Assembly: GCA_022072055.1 (NCBI GenBank)
Contig: JAJVIK010000023.1
Location: 88,324-152,323 of the forward strand
Reading direction: 5' to 3'
DNA: 64,000 nucleotides
Origin: a bacterium
GTDB taxonomy: Bacteria > Hinthialibacterota > Hinthialibacteria > OLB16
How positions within the stretch are numbered: position 1 is the first letter of the stretch; each line of letters begins with the position of its first letter. The notes beneath the pieces are model-generated. The model worked only from the letters and a program-made list of their open reading frames with translations. It searched no databases and was not told where the DNA came from. Both the position numbers and the translations under genes were made by a program. Below, piece by piece: positions 1 to 8,667 of this stretch.

Positions 1-550
1 GGTCAGCGCCGGAGCTGTAGTAAATGAAGGCCGAGTGCTTGGCGGAGGTGTTCCAGAGCTCGCTGATCGGCACCGGCCCGCCCGCTTTTTGCTGGACCTC
101 GGGGTTGTTGGTGACCACCGAGCCGATGGGCCAAGAGGCCGCGATGGCGGTGTTGCGGATCACCGTGTAGGGCGGATCGGACTCGGCCCCGGAAAGCGCC
201 CGCCAGAACCCGATGGTGTAGTCATCGGTAAACGGCTCGAAGGGGAGCTCGGTGAGGAAGCGGATCGGGGTGGTGAGAAGGTGGCTGGCGAATCCCCACC
301 ACTCGGAATAGGTCCCCGCGATGGAAAGCCCCGGCATGTCGGTCTTGGGTTCGCGCATATTCCACTGGACCCGGTAGGATTCGGTGGCGGTGGTCAGCGT
401 CCTCATCTCCTGGCGCACATGCGCGATCTTCGAGCGAATTTGCGCTTCCAGGAAATTGGGCAGCGCAATGGCGATCAGGATCAGGATGATGGCGATGACA
501 ATCAGAAGCTCGATCAAAGTGAAGCCGCGGGCCATGTGTTGCTTAAACAT
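1..550 (-). CDS. Prepilin-type N-terminal cleavage/methylation domain protein (pseudopilin), 3' end outside the window
   Basis: The minus strand reads a protein of at least 183 residues beginning MFKQHMARGFTLIELLIVIA, the class III signal of type IV pilins and type II secretion pseudopilins. Prepilin peptidase would cut between Gly9 and Phe10, and Glu14 is the conserved +5 glutamate. The hydrophobic stretch ends in LPNFLEAQIRSK, a form common in GspG-like proteins of PVC-related uncultured phyla. The start at 550 is preceded by a GAGGTGA ribosome site at good distance; an in-frame ATG at 568 has none. The rest is a soluble region rich in W, T and P of unknown role. It is the only secretion or pilus gene here, so substrate and machine cannot be named. 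The plus-strand reading frame over it is a shadow. Confidence 0.9.
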   Translation of the reverse strand, partial: MFKQHMARGFTLIELLIVIAIILILIAIALPNFLEAQIRSKIAHVRQEMRTLTTATESYRVQWNMREPKTDMPGLSIAGTYSEWWGFASHLLTTPIRFLTELPFEPFTDDYTIGFWRALSGAESDPPYTVIRNTAIAASWPIGSVVTNNPEVQQKAGGPVPISELWNTSAKHSAFIYYSSGAD

Positions 551-737
551 CAGGGTCACCTCGCGCATAAAGATAAAGAGGTTCGGAACGGAGCACGGGT
601 GCCATGCTCGCGCCGGGCTCCATGGTAGAACGAACCGGGCGGCGGATGAACTGCCGTCTTTTTCGCTGGTCCACGGAGTTCGGAGGCGGCCCGGCGGGGG
701 GGGATTGCGCCCTCCGCGCGGACATTCCCCGGTGGAC

Positions 738-765
738 TTGTCCGGGGCCGAACTTGGAATAGAAT
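738..765 (+). promoter_or_regulatory. Putative sigma70 promoter of hisI
   Basis: TTGTCC (738-743) and TAGAAT (760-765) are separated by 16 bases and lie about 30 bases before the hisI start. The -10 matches the consensus at five of six positions and the -35 at four. Prediction by eye only. Confidence 0.45.
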
Positions 766-795
766 CCCTCGTCATTACTCAAGGAATGGAATCCG

Positions 796-1188
796 ATGTC
801 CGCCTCATTGACCGACAAAGTGAAATTCGACTCGCATGGCCTGGTCCCGGCGATAGTTCAGGACTGGGACACCGGCGAGGTGCTCATGATGGGCTACATG
901 AACGCCGAATCGCTGCGGCTCACCGAGGAGACCGGCAAGACCCACTTCTATTCCCGCTCGCGCAACAAGCTGTGGCTCAAGGGGGAGTCCAGCGGGCATG
1001 TCCAGCATGTCAAGGCGATCCACATCGACTGCGATGCCGATACCGTGCTTATCCGCGCCACCCAGAGCGTGGCGGCCTGCCACACCGGATACAAGTCCTG
1101 CTTTTACCGCCGATGGCGTCCCGAAACCCAGGAATGGGTGGAGGAAGGGGAAAAAGTCTTTGACCCAAGCGAGGTCTATTCCCAATAA
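796..1188 (+). CDS. hisI: Phosphoribosyl-AMP cyclohydrolase
   Basis: This 130-residue protein opens the adenine ring of phosphoribosyl-AMP in the third step of histidine synthesis, in the cytoplasm. It has the family hallmarks: the magnesium-binding DCDADT motif near residues 77-82 and the zinc cysteines of the ACHTGYKSC stretch near residues 93-102, plus an early [14 protein letters not shown] block. The length matches stand-alone HisI enzymes; there is no HisE (pyrophosphohydrolase) domain, which must be encoded elsewhere. A ribosome site AAGGAATGG precedes the ATG. The neighbouring trpE begins 63 bases downstream, so the two amino acid genes are probably co-transcribed. No other his gene is in the window. 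Confidence 0.96.
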   Translation: MSASLTDKVKFDSHGLVPAIVQDWDTGEVLMMGYMNAESLRLTEETGKTHFYSRSRNKLWLKGESSGHVQHVKAIHIDCDADTVLIRATQSVAACHTGYKSCFYRRWRPETQEWVEEGEKVFDPSEVYSQ

Positions 1189-1204
1189 CCCTTCCTCCCA
1201 GATC

Positions 1205-1219
1205 GGGAGCGAAGCTCCC
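1205..1219 (+). other. Small hairpin between hisI and trpE
   Basis: GGGAGC-GAA-GCTCCC is a perfect six-base inverted repeat with a three-base loop in the 63-base hisI-trpE gap. No T-run follows it, so it is not an obvious terminator; it may be an RNA processing or stability element, or chance. Confidence 0.3.
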
Positions 1220-1251
1220 CCGGCACGCCATTCGCGAAAGGACTCCCGTCC

Positions 1252-2733
1252 ATGATTGCGCCCGATTACGAGGAATTTCTCCGCCGCGCGGAACGCGGCA
1301 ACTTGATCCCTGTCTACAAGGAAATCCTGGCGGACCTTGAAACCCCGGTGTCCGCCTACTGCAAGGTCAAGCGCGGCTCCCGCGCGTTTCTGCTGGAGAG
1401 CGTGGAAGGGGGCGAAACCCTCGGTCGCTTCTCCTTCATCGGGACCGAGCCGCGCTGGGTGTTGGTGACTTCCGGCAAGGAAGCGACGCTCCTTGAGGAC
1501 GGGCGGGCCACGCCGCTTGCGTTGGGCGCCGGCCTGGACCCGCTGGAGCTGATCCGCGCCGCGATGGCCCGCTACAAGCCGGTTGGTGACCGGGACCTCC
1601 CTCCTTTCTATGGCGGTTTCGTGGGGTACATCGGGCATGACGTGGTTGGGTTTTTCGAGGACCTGGACCTGCGGAATCCGGATGACATGGGGGTTCCGGA
1701 CTGCGTCTTTGTCCTCGCCGATTCGCTGGTGGTTTTCGATCAGGTCAAGCACACCATCCTGTTGGTGGCGAACGCCTTCGTGGAGGGGGATCCCAAGTCG
1801 GCGTATGAGCGGGCTGTCGCGCGCATCGAGGAGCTGGAGACTCGGCTCCGCGCCCCCTTCGAGCCGCCTCCGTTCGGCGCCGGTCGAACGCGGCCGCTCG
1901 CGGTGACACTCAATCGCACCAAGGAGGACTACTGCGCGGCGGTGGAGAAGGCGCTGGAATACATCCGCGCCGGGGATGCCTTTCAGATTGTCCTCTCGTT
2001 GCGTCGTCAGACCGAGGTGAACAGCACCGCGCTGGACCTCTACCGCGCATTGCGGCGGCTGAACCCATCGCCCTACATGTTCCTGCTTGAGAATGAGGAA
2101 TGCACCCTGATCGGCAGCTCCCCGGAGACCCTGGTCAAGCTGGTCGGGGACAAGGTTCAGTATCGCCCCATCGCGGGAACCCGTCCGCGCGGCGCGACCC
2201 CTGAGGAGGATTCACGCCTGGAGGAGGAGCTCTTGGCCGATCCGAAGGAGCGGGCCGAACACATCATGCTTGTGGATCTGGGGCGGAATGATGTGGGCAG
2301 AGTCTGCGTGTTCAATAGCGTGCGGGTGACCGATCTCATGGTGGTCGAGCGCTACTCGCATGTCATGCACATAGTCTCGAAGGTGGTTGGGACCCTTTCT
2401 CCCGGCAAGACCCCCTTCGACCTTCTCCGCGCGGTGTTCCCGGCGGGGACCCTCTCCGGCGCGCCGAAGATCCGGGCGATGGAGATTATCGAGGAGTTGG
2501 AGCCGACCAAGCGCGGTCCCTATGGGGGCTGTGTGGGGTATCTGGGCTTCGGGGGAAATCTGGACACCTGCATCACCATTCGGACCATCGTGATGAAAGG
2601 GCGAATGGCCTATATCCAGGCGGGTGGCGGCTTGGTTTATGATAGCCTTCCGGAGAATGAGTTCCAGGAAGCCCTAAACAAGAGCCGAGCGATGCTCCGC
2701 GCGGTGGAAATCGCGGAACGCGGGGAGTTCTAG
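1252..2733 (+). CDS. trpE: Anthranilate synthase component I
   Basis: The 493-residue protein converts chorismate to anthranilate using ammonia supplied by a TrpG partner, the first step of tryptophan synthesis. The N-terminal domain holds the LLESVEGGE block around residue 47, equivalent to the LLES tryptophan feedback site. The chorismate-binding domain has SPYMFLLE, GSSPETLVK, RPIAGTRPRG, VDLGRNDVGRV, YSHVMHIVS, AGTLSGAPKIRAME and, near the end, IQAGGGLVYDS. Anthranilate synthase is favoured over PabB by the LLES block and the PIAGTRPRG context. There is no trpG next to it. The gene ends 100 bases before the SGNH gene, which has its own strong ribosome site. Confidence 0.95.
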   Translation: MIAPDYEEFLRRAERGNLIPVYKEILADLETPVSAYCKVKRGSRAFLLESVEGGETLGRFSFIGTEPRWVLVTSGKEATLLEDGRATPLALGAGLDPLELIRAAMARYKPVGDRDLPPFYGGFVGYIGHDVVGFFEDLDLRNPDDMGVPDCVFVLADSLVVFDQVKHTILLVANAFVEGDPKSAYERAVARIEELETRLRAPFEPPPFGAGRTRPLAVTLNRTKEDYCAAVEKALEYIRAGDAFQIVLSLRRQTEVNSTALDLYRALRRLNPSPYMFLLENEECTLIGSSPETLVKLVGDKVQYRPIAGTRPRGATPEEDSRLEEELLADPKERAEHIMLVDLGRNDVGRVCVFNSVRVTDLMVVERYSHVMHIVSKVVGTLSPGKTPFDLLRAVFPAGTLSGAPKIRAMEIIEELEPTKRGPYGGCVGYLGFGGNLDTCITIRTIVMKGRMAYIQAGGGLVYDSLPENEFQEALNKSRAMLRAVEIAERGEF

Positions 2734-2834
2734 ACCCCGATAGGGCAACCGAGCCGCGACCGTAGGGGAGCGGTTTGAGGCAATAGCGCGCGCTGCAACT
2801 CGGCTCCGGCTGGATTTACAGGAGGTTTTCAAAA

Positions 2835-3701
2835 GTGACAACTGCGTTTGGCCGTCCCTCTATTCTTCGGTCGTTTGCGGTCCTTTCGGTCCTTCTATTT
2901 TTTGCCGCGTTTCAGAGCGCCGCCCTCCCCATTTCCGAAAGCCCGCCCAAGGAAGGGGTCACCCCCATATCGATCCTCCTGCTTGGAGACAGCACCGTCG
3001 AAGGCTCCGTCACCCGCGAGGTCGAACCCGAAGCGGACCAGCTCGAGGATGTGGTGCGGAAGCTTCTGGACTCCGAGGGGGACCTGCCACCGGTCCGCGT
3101 CGTTAACGCCGGGCGCGGCGGGGAGTTTGTTCAGGGGCTGGTCGAAAAACGGTACGAGTCACTCCTCGAGGAAATCAAGAAGGCCGATTTCATCACCATC
3201 CGCTACGGTCTCAACGATTACGGCAAACGCGAAGGTTTTATGGACAACTTCACCTCCGATCTGGTCGGCCTGATCGACCGTCTCCGCAAGGATAACCCCA
3301 AGGCCGACATCATCCTGGAGACCGTGTGCGTGTATTTCGAGGCCACGAAGAGCGAGGAAGTGAACTCGCGGATTCGCAAGGCCGCCGAGCAAGCGGGGGT
3401 TCCGCTGCTCGACATCTACGCCCGCATGGCCCGCGAAATCGAGACCGGGAACAGCTGCCTGACCTACCGTCGGATCGCGCTGGACAAGATTCCCGGCAAG
3501 TTTCACGCGCTCTTGCCGAAACCTTGGAAGGAAGGGGAGATTGTGGTGATGGACAACCGACTGGATGCCCACCTCATGGATGTCCCGGGCTGGACCGCCG
3601 ACCGTCACCCCAACCTCGCCGGTTACCACATCATCGGGGATGAGGAGGCGAAGTTTCTCGCCCCGAGGATTCGGGCCTGCCAAGATGGAGCTTCCAAATG
3701 A
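2835..3701 (+). CDS. Secreted SGNH/GDSL-family hydrolase
   Basis: A 288-residue protein with a Sec signal peptide (hydrophobic residues about 10-30) followed by an SGNH hydrolase fold. Block I is GDST near residue 50 (nucleophile Ser), block III is YGLND near 125, and block V is DRHPN near 256-260 giving the catalytic Asp and His. Such enzymes often remove acetyl or other ester groups from polysaccharides; the substrate is not visible here. It starts with GTG, supported by an AGGAGGT ribosome site eight bases upstream. Its stop overlaps the next gene as ATGA, and it heads a run of genes leading to a sugar importer, which suggests a role in deacylating glycans before uptake (inference). Confidence 0.85.
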   Translation: MTTAFGRPSILRSFAVLSVLLFFAAFQSAALPISESPPKEGVTPISILLLGDSTVEGSVTREVEPEADQLEDVVRKLLDSEGDLPPVRVVNAGRGGEFVQGLVEKRYESLLEEIKKADFITIRYGLNDYGKREGFMDNFTSDLVGLIDRLRKDNPKADIILETVCVYFEATKSEEVNSRIRKAAEQAGVPLLDIYARMAREIETGNSCLTYRRIALDKIPGKFHALLPKPWKEGEIVVMDNRLDAHLMDVPGWTADRHPNLAGYHIIGDEEAKFLAPRIRACQDGASK

Positions 3702-3907
3702 TTCGATATGGCGTTTACCTATACTGGATCCCCGCGGATGAGGCTTTCATTGCGGAAGCGCCTGAGCTTCCTGGCTGTGCCGCGGATGGGGCGACCTACC
3801 AGGAGGCGCTTGCAAATCTCGAGGTTGTAATCGGCGAATGGATTGAAACAGCCCGAGACCTGGGCCGTTCGATCCCCGCTCCCAAAGGGCGACTGATGTT
3901 CGCCTGA
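3698..3907 (+). CDS. HicB-family protein, solo (no HicA partner)
   Basis: This 69-residue protein has the HicB partial RNase H-like fold: an opening beta strand (YGVYLYW), the APELPGCAADG loop, a helix beginning with the ALANLE segment, and the GRSIPAP end. HicB proteins normally neutralise the HicA RNA-cleaving toxin, but no HicA-like gene is adjacent on either side. It also lacks the C-terminal ribbon-helix-helix or helix-turn-helix domain of DNA-binding HicB antitoxins. It overlaps the SGNH gene by four bases and lies 28 bases before the nucleotidyltransferase, so it is embedded in a metabolic operon. It could be an orphan antitoxin, a remnant or a repurposed small regulator. Confidence 0.8.
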   Translation: MIRYGVYLYWIPADEAFIAEAPELPGCAADGATYQEALANLEVVIGEWIETARDLGRSIPAPKGRLMFA

Positions 3908-3935
3908 TCGATCCCTCGCGAGACGAGGTCTTCCA

Positions 3936-5354
3936 ATGCCCAAAACCAAAACCACCCATGCCGTCATCCTCGCCGCCGGGCGCGGCACTCGCCTTTGGCC
4001 CTATGGCGACACCAACGCCAAGGCCGCGCTCCCGATTGCGAATCGACCGCTGATCCACTGGCAGCTCGACGCCCTGGCGGAAGCCGGGATCAAGTCGGTG
4101 AGCGTGGTTGTCGGATTTCTGGACGGCATGGTCCGGAACGCCTGCGCGGCATGGCTTGGCTCCCACACAGGCGGATTGAATATCGAGTACATTCTTCAGC
4201 CCTCCAAGGCGGGCTCCGCCCCCGCCGCGTTTGCCGCCATTTCCCGACTGAAAGACCCACAAGCCCCCGTGGCAATCCTTCCGGGAGACCTATTCGTTCA
4301 CAAAGCGGATCTGCATAGCCTGCTTACGAGAGCCGGCGGCGATGCGCTCGCGTCCTTGGTTGCTCCAATCCCCGAAGGGTATTCCCAGGACTTTGTCCTG
4401 GCCGAGACCGCCGATGGGAAACTGGTTTCGATCCATGCCCACAGCCGTTGGGCCAGCCCCTCGCGCCGAGTGCTGACCGGGGCGCACGTCCTCCCCGCGG
4501 GTTTCATCCGCCACCTGGAGACGATCCCGGAGATTCCCACCTGTGTCGAGATCGGCGGCATGCCCCCGGCGGAGACCGAGATCTTCGAGGCTGTCCATCA
4601 GCACCTCCGCGCCGGGGGGAAATCCGCGTGTGTGGAGGCCTCCGAACAGGTGGTGGACATCGACCGACCGTGGGATTTCCTCGAGGCGAACATGATCGCG
4701 GCGGTCCGCGAGACCTCCACCCTGAAAAGGAATGAGCTCGCCAAGGGAGCCTCCATCGATCCGACCGCGCGGATCGATGGCCATGTCCGGCTCGGTTCGG
4801 GCAGTCGTATCGGAACCGGCGTGATCGTCTATGGGAACCTGGTGGTGGGGAGCAACACGACGATCACGGATGGGGCGTTTATCGGCGAGAACTCGATCAT
4901 CGGGGATGACTGTAAGATTTGGCGGGGGGGATTGGTCGGGTCGAGGACCGTGATCGGGCGCCGCTGCGTGGTGGGGCACGGCGCGGAGGTGGAGGGGCTG
5001 ATCTTGGATGAGGCGTACAGCTACCACTATGGCGAGTACTGGGGGATACTTGGGAAATGCTGCGACCTGGGCGCCGCCACGGTGTGCGGGACGCTCCGGT
5101 TTGACGATGGCGAGACTGTCCATCGGGTCAAAGGCCGCAAGGAAATCCCTCGATGCAACTCCAACGCCACTTATTTGGGCGATTATGTTCGGACCGGAGT
5201 GAACGCGATCCTCATGCCGGGGGTCAAGGTCGGCCCTTATTCCCTGGTCGGATCCGGCGTGGTCCTGAACGAAGACATTCCCAACAACACCTCCGTTTTT
5301 GTCGAGCAGACCTTGCGCAAGGGGACCTGGGGACCGGAGCGGTACGGCTGGTGA
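3936..5354 (+). CDS. Sugar-1-phosphate nucleotidyltransferase with left-handed beta-helix domain (GlmU-like)
   Basis: The 472-residue protein has an N-terminal nucleotidyltransferase domain with the signature AVILAAGRGTRLWPYGDT at residues 9-26, a conserved lysine context (AKAALPIANRP) and a metal-binding LPGDLF. From about residue 265 it forms a left-handed parallel beta-helix of hexapeptide repeats (for example IDPTARIDG and VRLGSGSRIG), as in GlmU, GlgC and GDP-mannose pyrophosphorylase B. It should make an NDP-sugar from a sugar 1-phosphate. Its substrate cannot be told from motifs, and acetyltransferase activity is possible but not shown. Its stop overlaps the start of the ABC transporter binding protein (GTGA), an unusual link between nucleotide-sugar synthesis and sugar uptake. 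Confidence 0.85.
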   Translation: MPKTKTTHAVILAAGRGTRLWPYGDTNAKAALPIANRPLIHWQLDALAEAGIKSVSVVVGFLDGMVRNACAAWLGSHTGGLNIEYILQPSKAGSAPAAFAAISRLKDPQAPVAILPGDLFVHKADLHSLLTRAGGDALASLVAPIPEGYSQDFVLAETADGKLVSIHAHSRWASPSRRVLTGAHVLPAGFIRHLETIPEIPTCVEIGGMPPAETEIFEAVHQHLRAGGKSACVEASEQVVDIDRPWDFLEANMIAAVRETSTLKRNELAKGASIDPTARIDGHVRLGSGSRIGTGVIVYGNLVVGSNTTITDGAFIGENSIIGDDCKIWRGGLVGSRTVIGRRCVVGHGAEVEGLILDEAYSYHYGEYWGILGKCCDLGAATVCGTLRFDDGETVHRVKGRKEIPRCNSNATYLGDYVRTGVNAILMPGVKVGPYSLVGSGVVLNEDIPNNTSVFVEQTLRKGTWGPERYGW

Positions 5355-6718
5355 GATTGGTTGTTCCGGTTCTCCTCCTCGCGCTTACCGTCCCGCTGTC
5401 GGGCTGCTCAAAGGCCCCGGCCACCGACGGCAAAATCCACCTGAAGTATTGGGCGGTGTGGAACGGCTTTGAGCTGGAGGCCATGCGCTCGGTGGTGGAC
5501 CTCTTCAATCGCTCGCAAGACAGAATTCATGTCGATCTGCTGTCCATCAGCTTCCTTGAACGCAAGCTGCTGGTCGCCACCGCCGGAGGCAATCCTCCCG
5601 ATATCTTCAGCCTCGGATATGAGTGGGTTGTCGATTACGCGCAGAAAAACGCCATTCTTCCCCTGGATGGCTACTTGGAGCGCGCGGGGATTAAGCGCGA
5701 GGATTACATCCCTGTGTTTTGGGATCAATGCCTCTTTGACAACCGTGTGTGGGGGCTCCCGATTAACGGCTCCTGCATCGCCTTCCATTACAACAAGGCC
5801 CATTTCCGCGAGGCGGGTCTCGATCCGGGAAATCCTCCCAAAACCCTGGCCGAGCTGGAGGCCATTGAGCCCAAGCTCAACCGCTTCAGCGGCAACCGGA
5901 TCGAACGGCTGGCGTTCATTCCAAGTTCCCAGGACCCGGATTGGTGGCCCTACTGTTGGCCCTGGTTCTTCGGCGGGGAGCTCTGGGACGGGAAAGACAA
6001 GCTGACCCTGACCAGCCCGGAATGCGTGGAAGCCTACGAGTGGGTCGCGAGCTTCCCCAAACGATTGGGGGCCGCGCGAATCCAACCCCTGCGCGCAAGC
6101 TTCGGGAACCTGTTCGCGTCATCCCAGAACCCCTTCCTTTCCGGGAAGCTTTCGTGTCTCTTCCAAGGGTCCTGGATGGCGAGTTTCGTGGAGAAGTACG
6201 CTCCCGGATTGGAATTCGGAGTCGCTCCCATGCCGACTAAGACTCAGGACTTGTACGGAACCACGGTGGTGGAAGGAGATGTCATCTTCATCCCCGCCGG
6301 GACCAAGGACCCGGACGCGAGTTTCGAGTTCATCAAGTTTGTCGCCTCGCAAAGGGGGACCGAGCTGTTCTGCACCGGGATGCGCTCGGTGAACCCGCGC
6401 GCGGTTCGCAGCGAGGAGTTCATGCGGAATCACCCCAACCCGAACATAGAACAGTTTGACGCCCTCGCGCGCGGCGACAAGGCCCACTATGCGCCCAAGG
6501 TCTCGATCTGGTACGAAATGCTGGATGAGATGCAGGTGGTTCTCTCCCAGGCGTGGCTCCATCAGATTCCCCCCGCCAGGGCGCTGGCGAAGGCTCAGGA
6601 TCGCCTTCAGGCCCGGCTGGAGCAGGAGCTGGAGCGTTGGCGGCTGGTGTCGCGGGCGCGACATGCCGAGTGGGACGCTTTCATCGAGAAGAGCCGCAAG
6701 GGGGTGCCCCTCCAATGA
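5351..6718 (+). CDS. ABC transporter sugar-binding lipoprotein
   Basis: A 455-residue family 1 extracellular solute-binding protein. I place the start at the GTG at 5351 because it gives a clean lipoprotein signal (hydrophobic core then LSGC with the lipidated Cys19) and a four-base GTGA overlap with the gene before; the reading frame is open further upstream but that part is a shadow. Family features include the opening LKYWAVWNGFELEAM, the NPPDIF segment, KAHFREAGLDP, and SFEFIKFVAS. It should deliver a sugar or oligosaccharide to the two permeases that follow directly (ATGA overlap). The substrate is unknown; linkage to an SGNH esterase and a nucleotidyltransferase suggests a modified glycan. 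Confidence 0.9.
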   Translation: MRLVVPVLLLALTVPLSGCSKAPATDGKIHLKYWAVWNGFELEAMRSVVDLFNRSQDRIHVDLLSISFLERKLLVATAGGNPPDIFSLGYEWVVDYAQKNAILPLDGYLERAGIKREDYIPVFWDQCLFDNRVWGLPINGSCIAFHYNKAHFREAGLDPGNPPKTLAELEAIEPKLNRFSGNRIERLAFIPSSQDPDWWPYCWPWFFGGELWDGKDKLTLTSPECVEAYEWVASFPKRLGAARIQPLRASFGNLFASSQNPFLSGKLSCLFQGSWMASFVEKYAPGLEFGVAPMPTKTQDLYGTTVVEGDVIFIPAGTKDPDASFEFIKFVASQRGTELFCTGMRSVNPRAVRSEEFMRNHPNPNIEQFDALARGDKAHYAPKVSIWYEMLDEMQVVLSQAWLHQIPPARALAKAQDRLQARLEQELERWRLVSRARHAEWDAFIEKSRKGVPLQ

Positions 6719-7599
6719 CCCCGGTGGAACGCCGCGACCTCCGGGTGGGTCTGCTGTTCATCAGCCCCTGGATCATGGGTTTCGGGGCGTTCATGCTCTA
6801 TCCCCTGGGCGCCTCGCTCTACTACTCGCTGTGCGATTACTCGGTTCTCTCGACCCCGGTGTTCACCGGGCTTCACAACTACACAACCCTGGCGCGAGAT
6901 GATGTCTTCCTGCAGGCCCTCTCCAACACCCTGATCTATGGCGCGATGGCGTTGCCGGTGACCATGGTCCTGTCGCTCGCGCTCGCGCTCCTGTTGCACG
7001 CTCCCTTTCCGGGCAGAGGGGTTTTTCGCACGGTCTTTTTCCTGCCCTCGCTGGTGCCCCTGGTGGCCATGGCGATCCTTTGGAAGTGGCTCCTCAATGT
7101 CGATCATGGCCTGATCAACCACTTCCTCGGTTGGTTCGAGATTCCACCCGTGGATTGGCTGGGGAGCGTGCGCTGGTCGAAGGTTTCGATGGTCCTGCCC
7201 GCGGCGTGGGGAATCGGCGGGGCGATGGTGATTTATCTCGCCAGCCTTCAGGATGTTCCCGTTCACCTCTATGAGGCGGCGAAGCTGGATGGGGCCTCCT
7301 ATTGGCGTCAGTTCTGGCATGTCACCCTGCCGGTCATCTCCCCTGTCATTTACTTCAACCTGATCATGACCATCATCGGCCTACTGCAGGTCTTCGTGGT
7401 TCCCTACATCATGACCGAGGGGGGTCCCTCGCGCTCCACACTGTTCTATGTCCAATACCTCTATGACACGGCGTTCCGCTACTTGCGGATGGGGTACGCC
7501 TGCGCGATGGCCTGGATTCTCTTTGTGATCATCTTGGGACTGACCCTGTTGGCCACATGGGCCACCGCCAAACGCATCTACTACATGGCGGAAGAGTGA
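6715..7599 (+). CDS. Sugar ABC transporter permease, MalF/UgpA type
   Basis: A 294-residue inner-membrane permease with six predicted segments, opening VGLLFISPWIMGF as in MalF/UgpA/LacF-type proteins. The ATPase-docking EAA loop is EAAKLDGASYWRQFW at about residues 187-201, followed by LPVISPVIYF. The ATG at 6715 overlaps the stop of the binding protein by four bases; the open frame upstream is a shadow. It should pair with the next gene to form the channel. No ATP-binding protein is encoded nearby, so a shared MsmK-like ATPase elsewhere is likely. Confidence 0.93.
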   Translation: MTPVERRDLRVGLLFISPWIMGFGAFMLYPLGASLYYSLCDYSVLSTPVFTGLHNYTTLARDDVFLQALSNTLIYGAMALPVTMVLSLALALLLHAPFPGRGVFRTVFFLPSLVPLVAMAILWKWLLNVDHGLINHFLGWFEIPPVDWLGSVRWSKVSMVLPAAWGIGGAMVIYLASLQDVPVHLYEAAKLDGASYWRQFWHVTLPVISPVIYFNLIMTIIGLLQVFVVPYIMTEGGPSRSTLFYVQYLYDTAFRYLRMGYACAMAWILFVIILGLTLLATWATAKRIYYMAEE

Positions 7600-7609
7600 G
7601 GTGGCGAGG

Positions 7610-8653
7610 ATGACCACAAGGGGCCCGCGCCCGATCAACTCCGGCGCCGTGTGGCGGGGAATCGCCCTGGTGCTCCTGTCCGTGGTCTTCGGCGCGCCCT
7701 TTGCCTGGACCGTGTCCACGAGCCTCAAGGAGCTTTCCGAGACCATCCGCCCCACCCCCGAGTGGATTCCCCGCACCACGATTTATTCCGCGGTGGTGGA
7801 TGGGCGCAAGATCGCCAACGCCGAGGTGTCCTGGAGCACTCCGAGTCAGATTGCTCCCCTGGGGGCAAGCCTGCCGAGAGGGTTGGAGGTCGCTTGGGTC
7901 CGTCCACGCGGCTCCTCCACCGCCTTTCGACCCGTTCCGAAGTCGGCCGTGCAGCCCGAAGGGCGCGCGATTCATTTCCGCTGGCGCAACTACGCCGAGG
8001 CGGTGAGCAAGATTCCCTTCTGGCTGTATGCCCGCAACACCCTTTGGTTGTGCGCCCTGTGCGTGATTGGGGTGACAACCAGCAGCGCGATCGTGGCCTA
8101 TGGCTTCTCTCGGATCCAGTGGCCGGGGCGCGACATTGTGTTTCTCATTGTGCTGGCCACCATGATGATCCCATTTCCGGTCACCATGGTTCCGCTCTAT
8201 TCCCTTTTCAAGCAACTCGGCCTGATCGGCACGATGGCTCCGCTTTGGCTCCCCGCCTTCTTCGGCAACGCGTTTTTCATCTTTCTGCTGCGCCAGTTCT
8301 TCCGCTCGATCCCACAGGACCTCACCGACGCCGCCCGGATTGACGGCTGCAGGGAGTTGAGGATCTTCTGGAGCGTGATCTGTCCGCTCTCCACATCGGC
8401 GCTCACCGTGGTCGCCATCTTCCAGTTCATCGAAACCTGGAACGACTTTCTGGGACCCTTCATCTACCTCATGGACCAAAAGCAGTTTACCCTAGCGTTG
8501 GGGCTTCAGTTCTTTCAGAGTCAGCATGGGGGAACCGATTGGCACCAACTGATGGCCGCCTCGACACTGGTCGCCACCCCGGTGATCGTTCTGTTTTTCC
8601 TCGCCCAGAAGACCTTCATCGAGGGGATCTCGATGACAGGGATGAAAAGCTAA
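7610..8653 (+). CDS. Sugar ABC transporter permease, MalG type, with enlarged first periplasmic loop
   Basis: A 347-residue MalG-like permease. The EAA loop is DAARIDGCRELRIFW near residue 240, and the end GISMTGMKS is the usual KG-type tail of the family. After the first membrane segment and TSLKELSE, MalG-type proteins usually reach the NY..V segment within about 30 residues; here about 65 extra residues intervene before NYAEAV, forming an enlarged periplasmic loop that could contact the binding protein. I chose ATG 7610 because GTGAGGTG lies seven bases upstream; a GTG at 7601 in the same frame is an alternative. The operon ends here, and the next gene has its own promoter. Confidence 0.9.
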   Translation: MTTRGPRPINSGAVWRGIALVLLSVVFGAPFAWTVSTSLKELSETIRPTPEWIPRTTIYSAVVDGRKIANAEVSWSTPSQIAPLGASLPRGLEVAWVRPRGSSTAFRPVPKSAVQPEGRAIHFRWRNYAEAVSKIPFWLYARNTLWLCALCVIGVTTSSAIVAYGFSRIQWPGRDIVFLIVLATMMIPFPVTMVPLYSLFKQLGLIGTMAPLWLPAFFGNAFFIFLLRQFFRSIPQDLTDAARIDGCRELRIFWSVICPLSTSALTVVAIFQFIETWNDFLGPFIYLMDQKQFTLALGLQFFQSQHGGTDWHQLMAASTLVATPVIVLFFLAQKTFIEGISMTGMKS

Positions 8654-8667
8654 GAATCCGCCCCCCC

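Noticed and set aside
35..628. A 197-codon plus-strand frame at the window start
   Set aside because: The minus strand encodes a clear pseudopilin; this frame has no motifs.
5153..5350. Upstream extension of the binding lipoprotein frame
   Set aside because: It overlaps the nucleotidyltransferase end and would bury the lipoprotein signal; the GTG at 5351 gives a proper signal and overlap.
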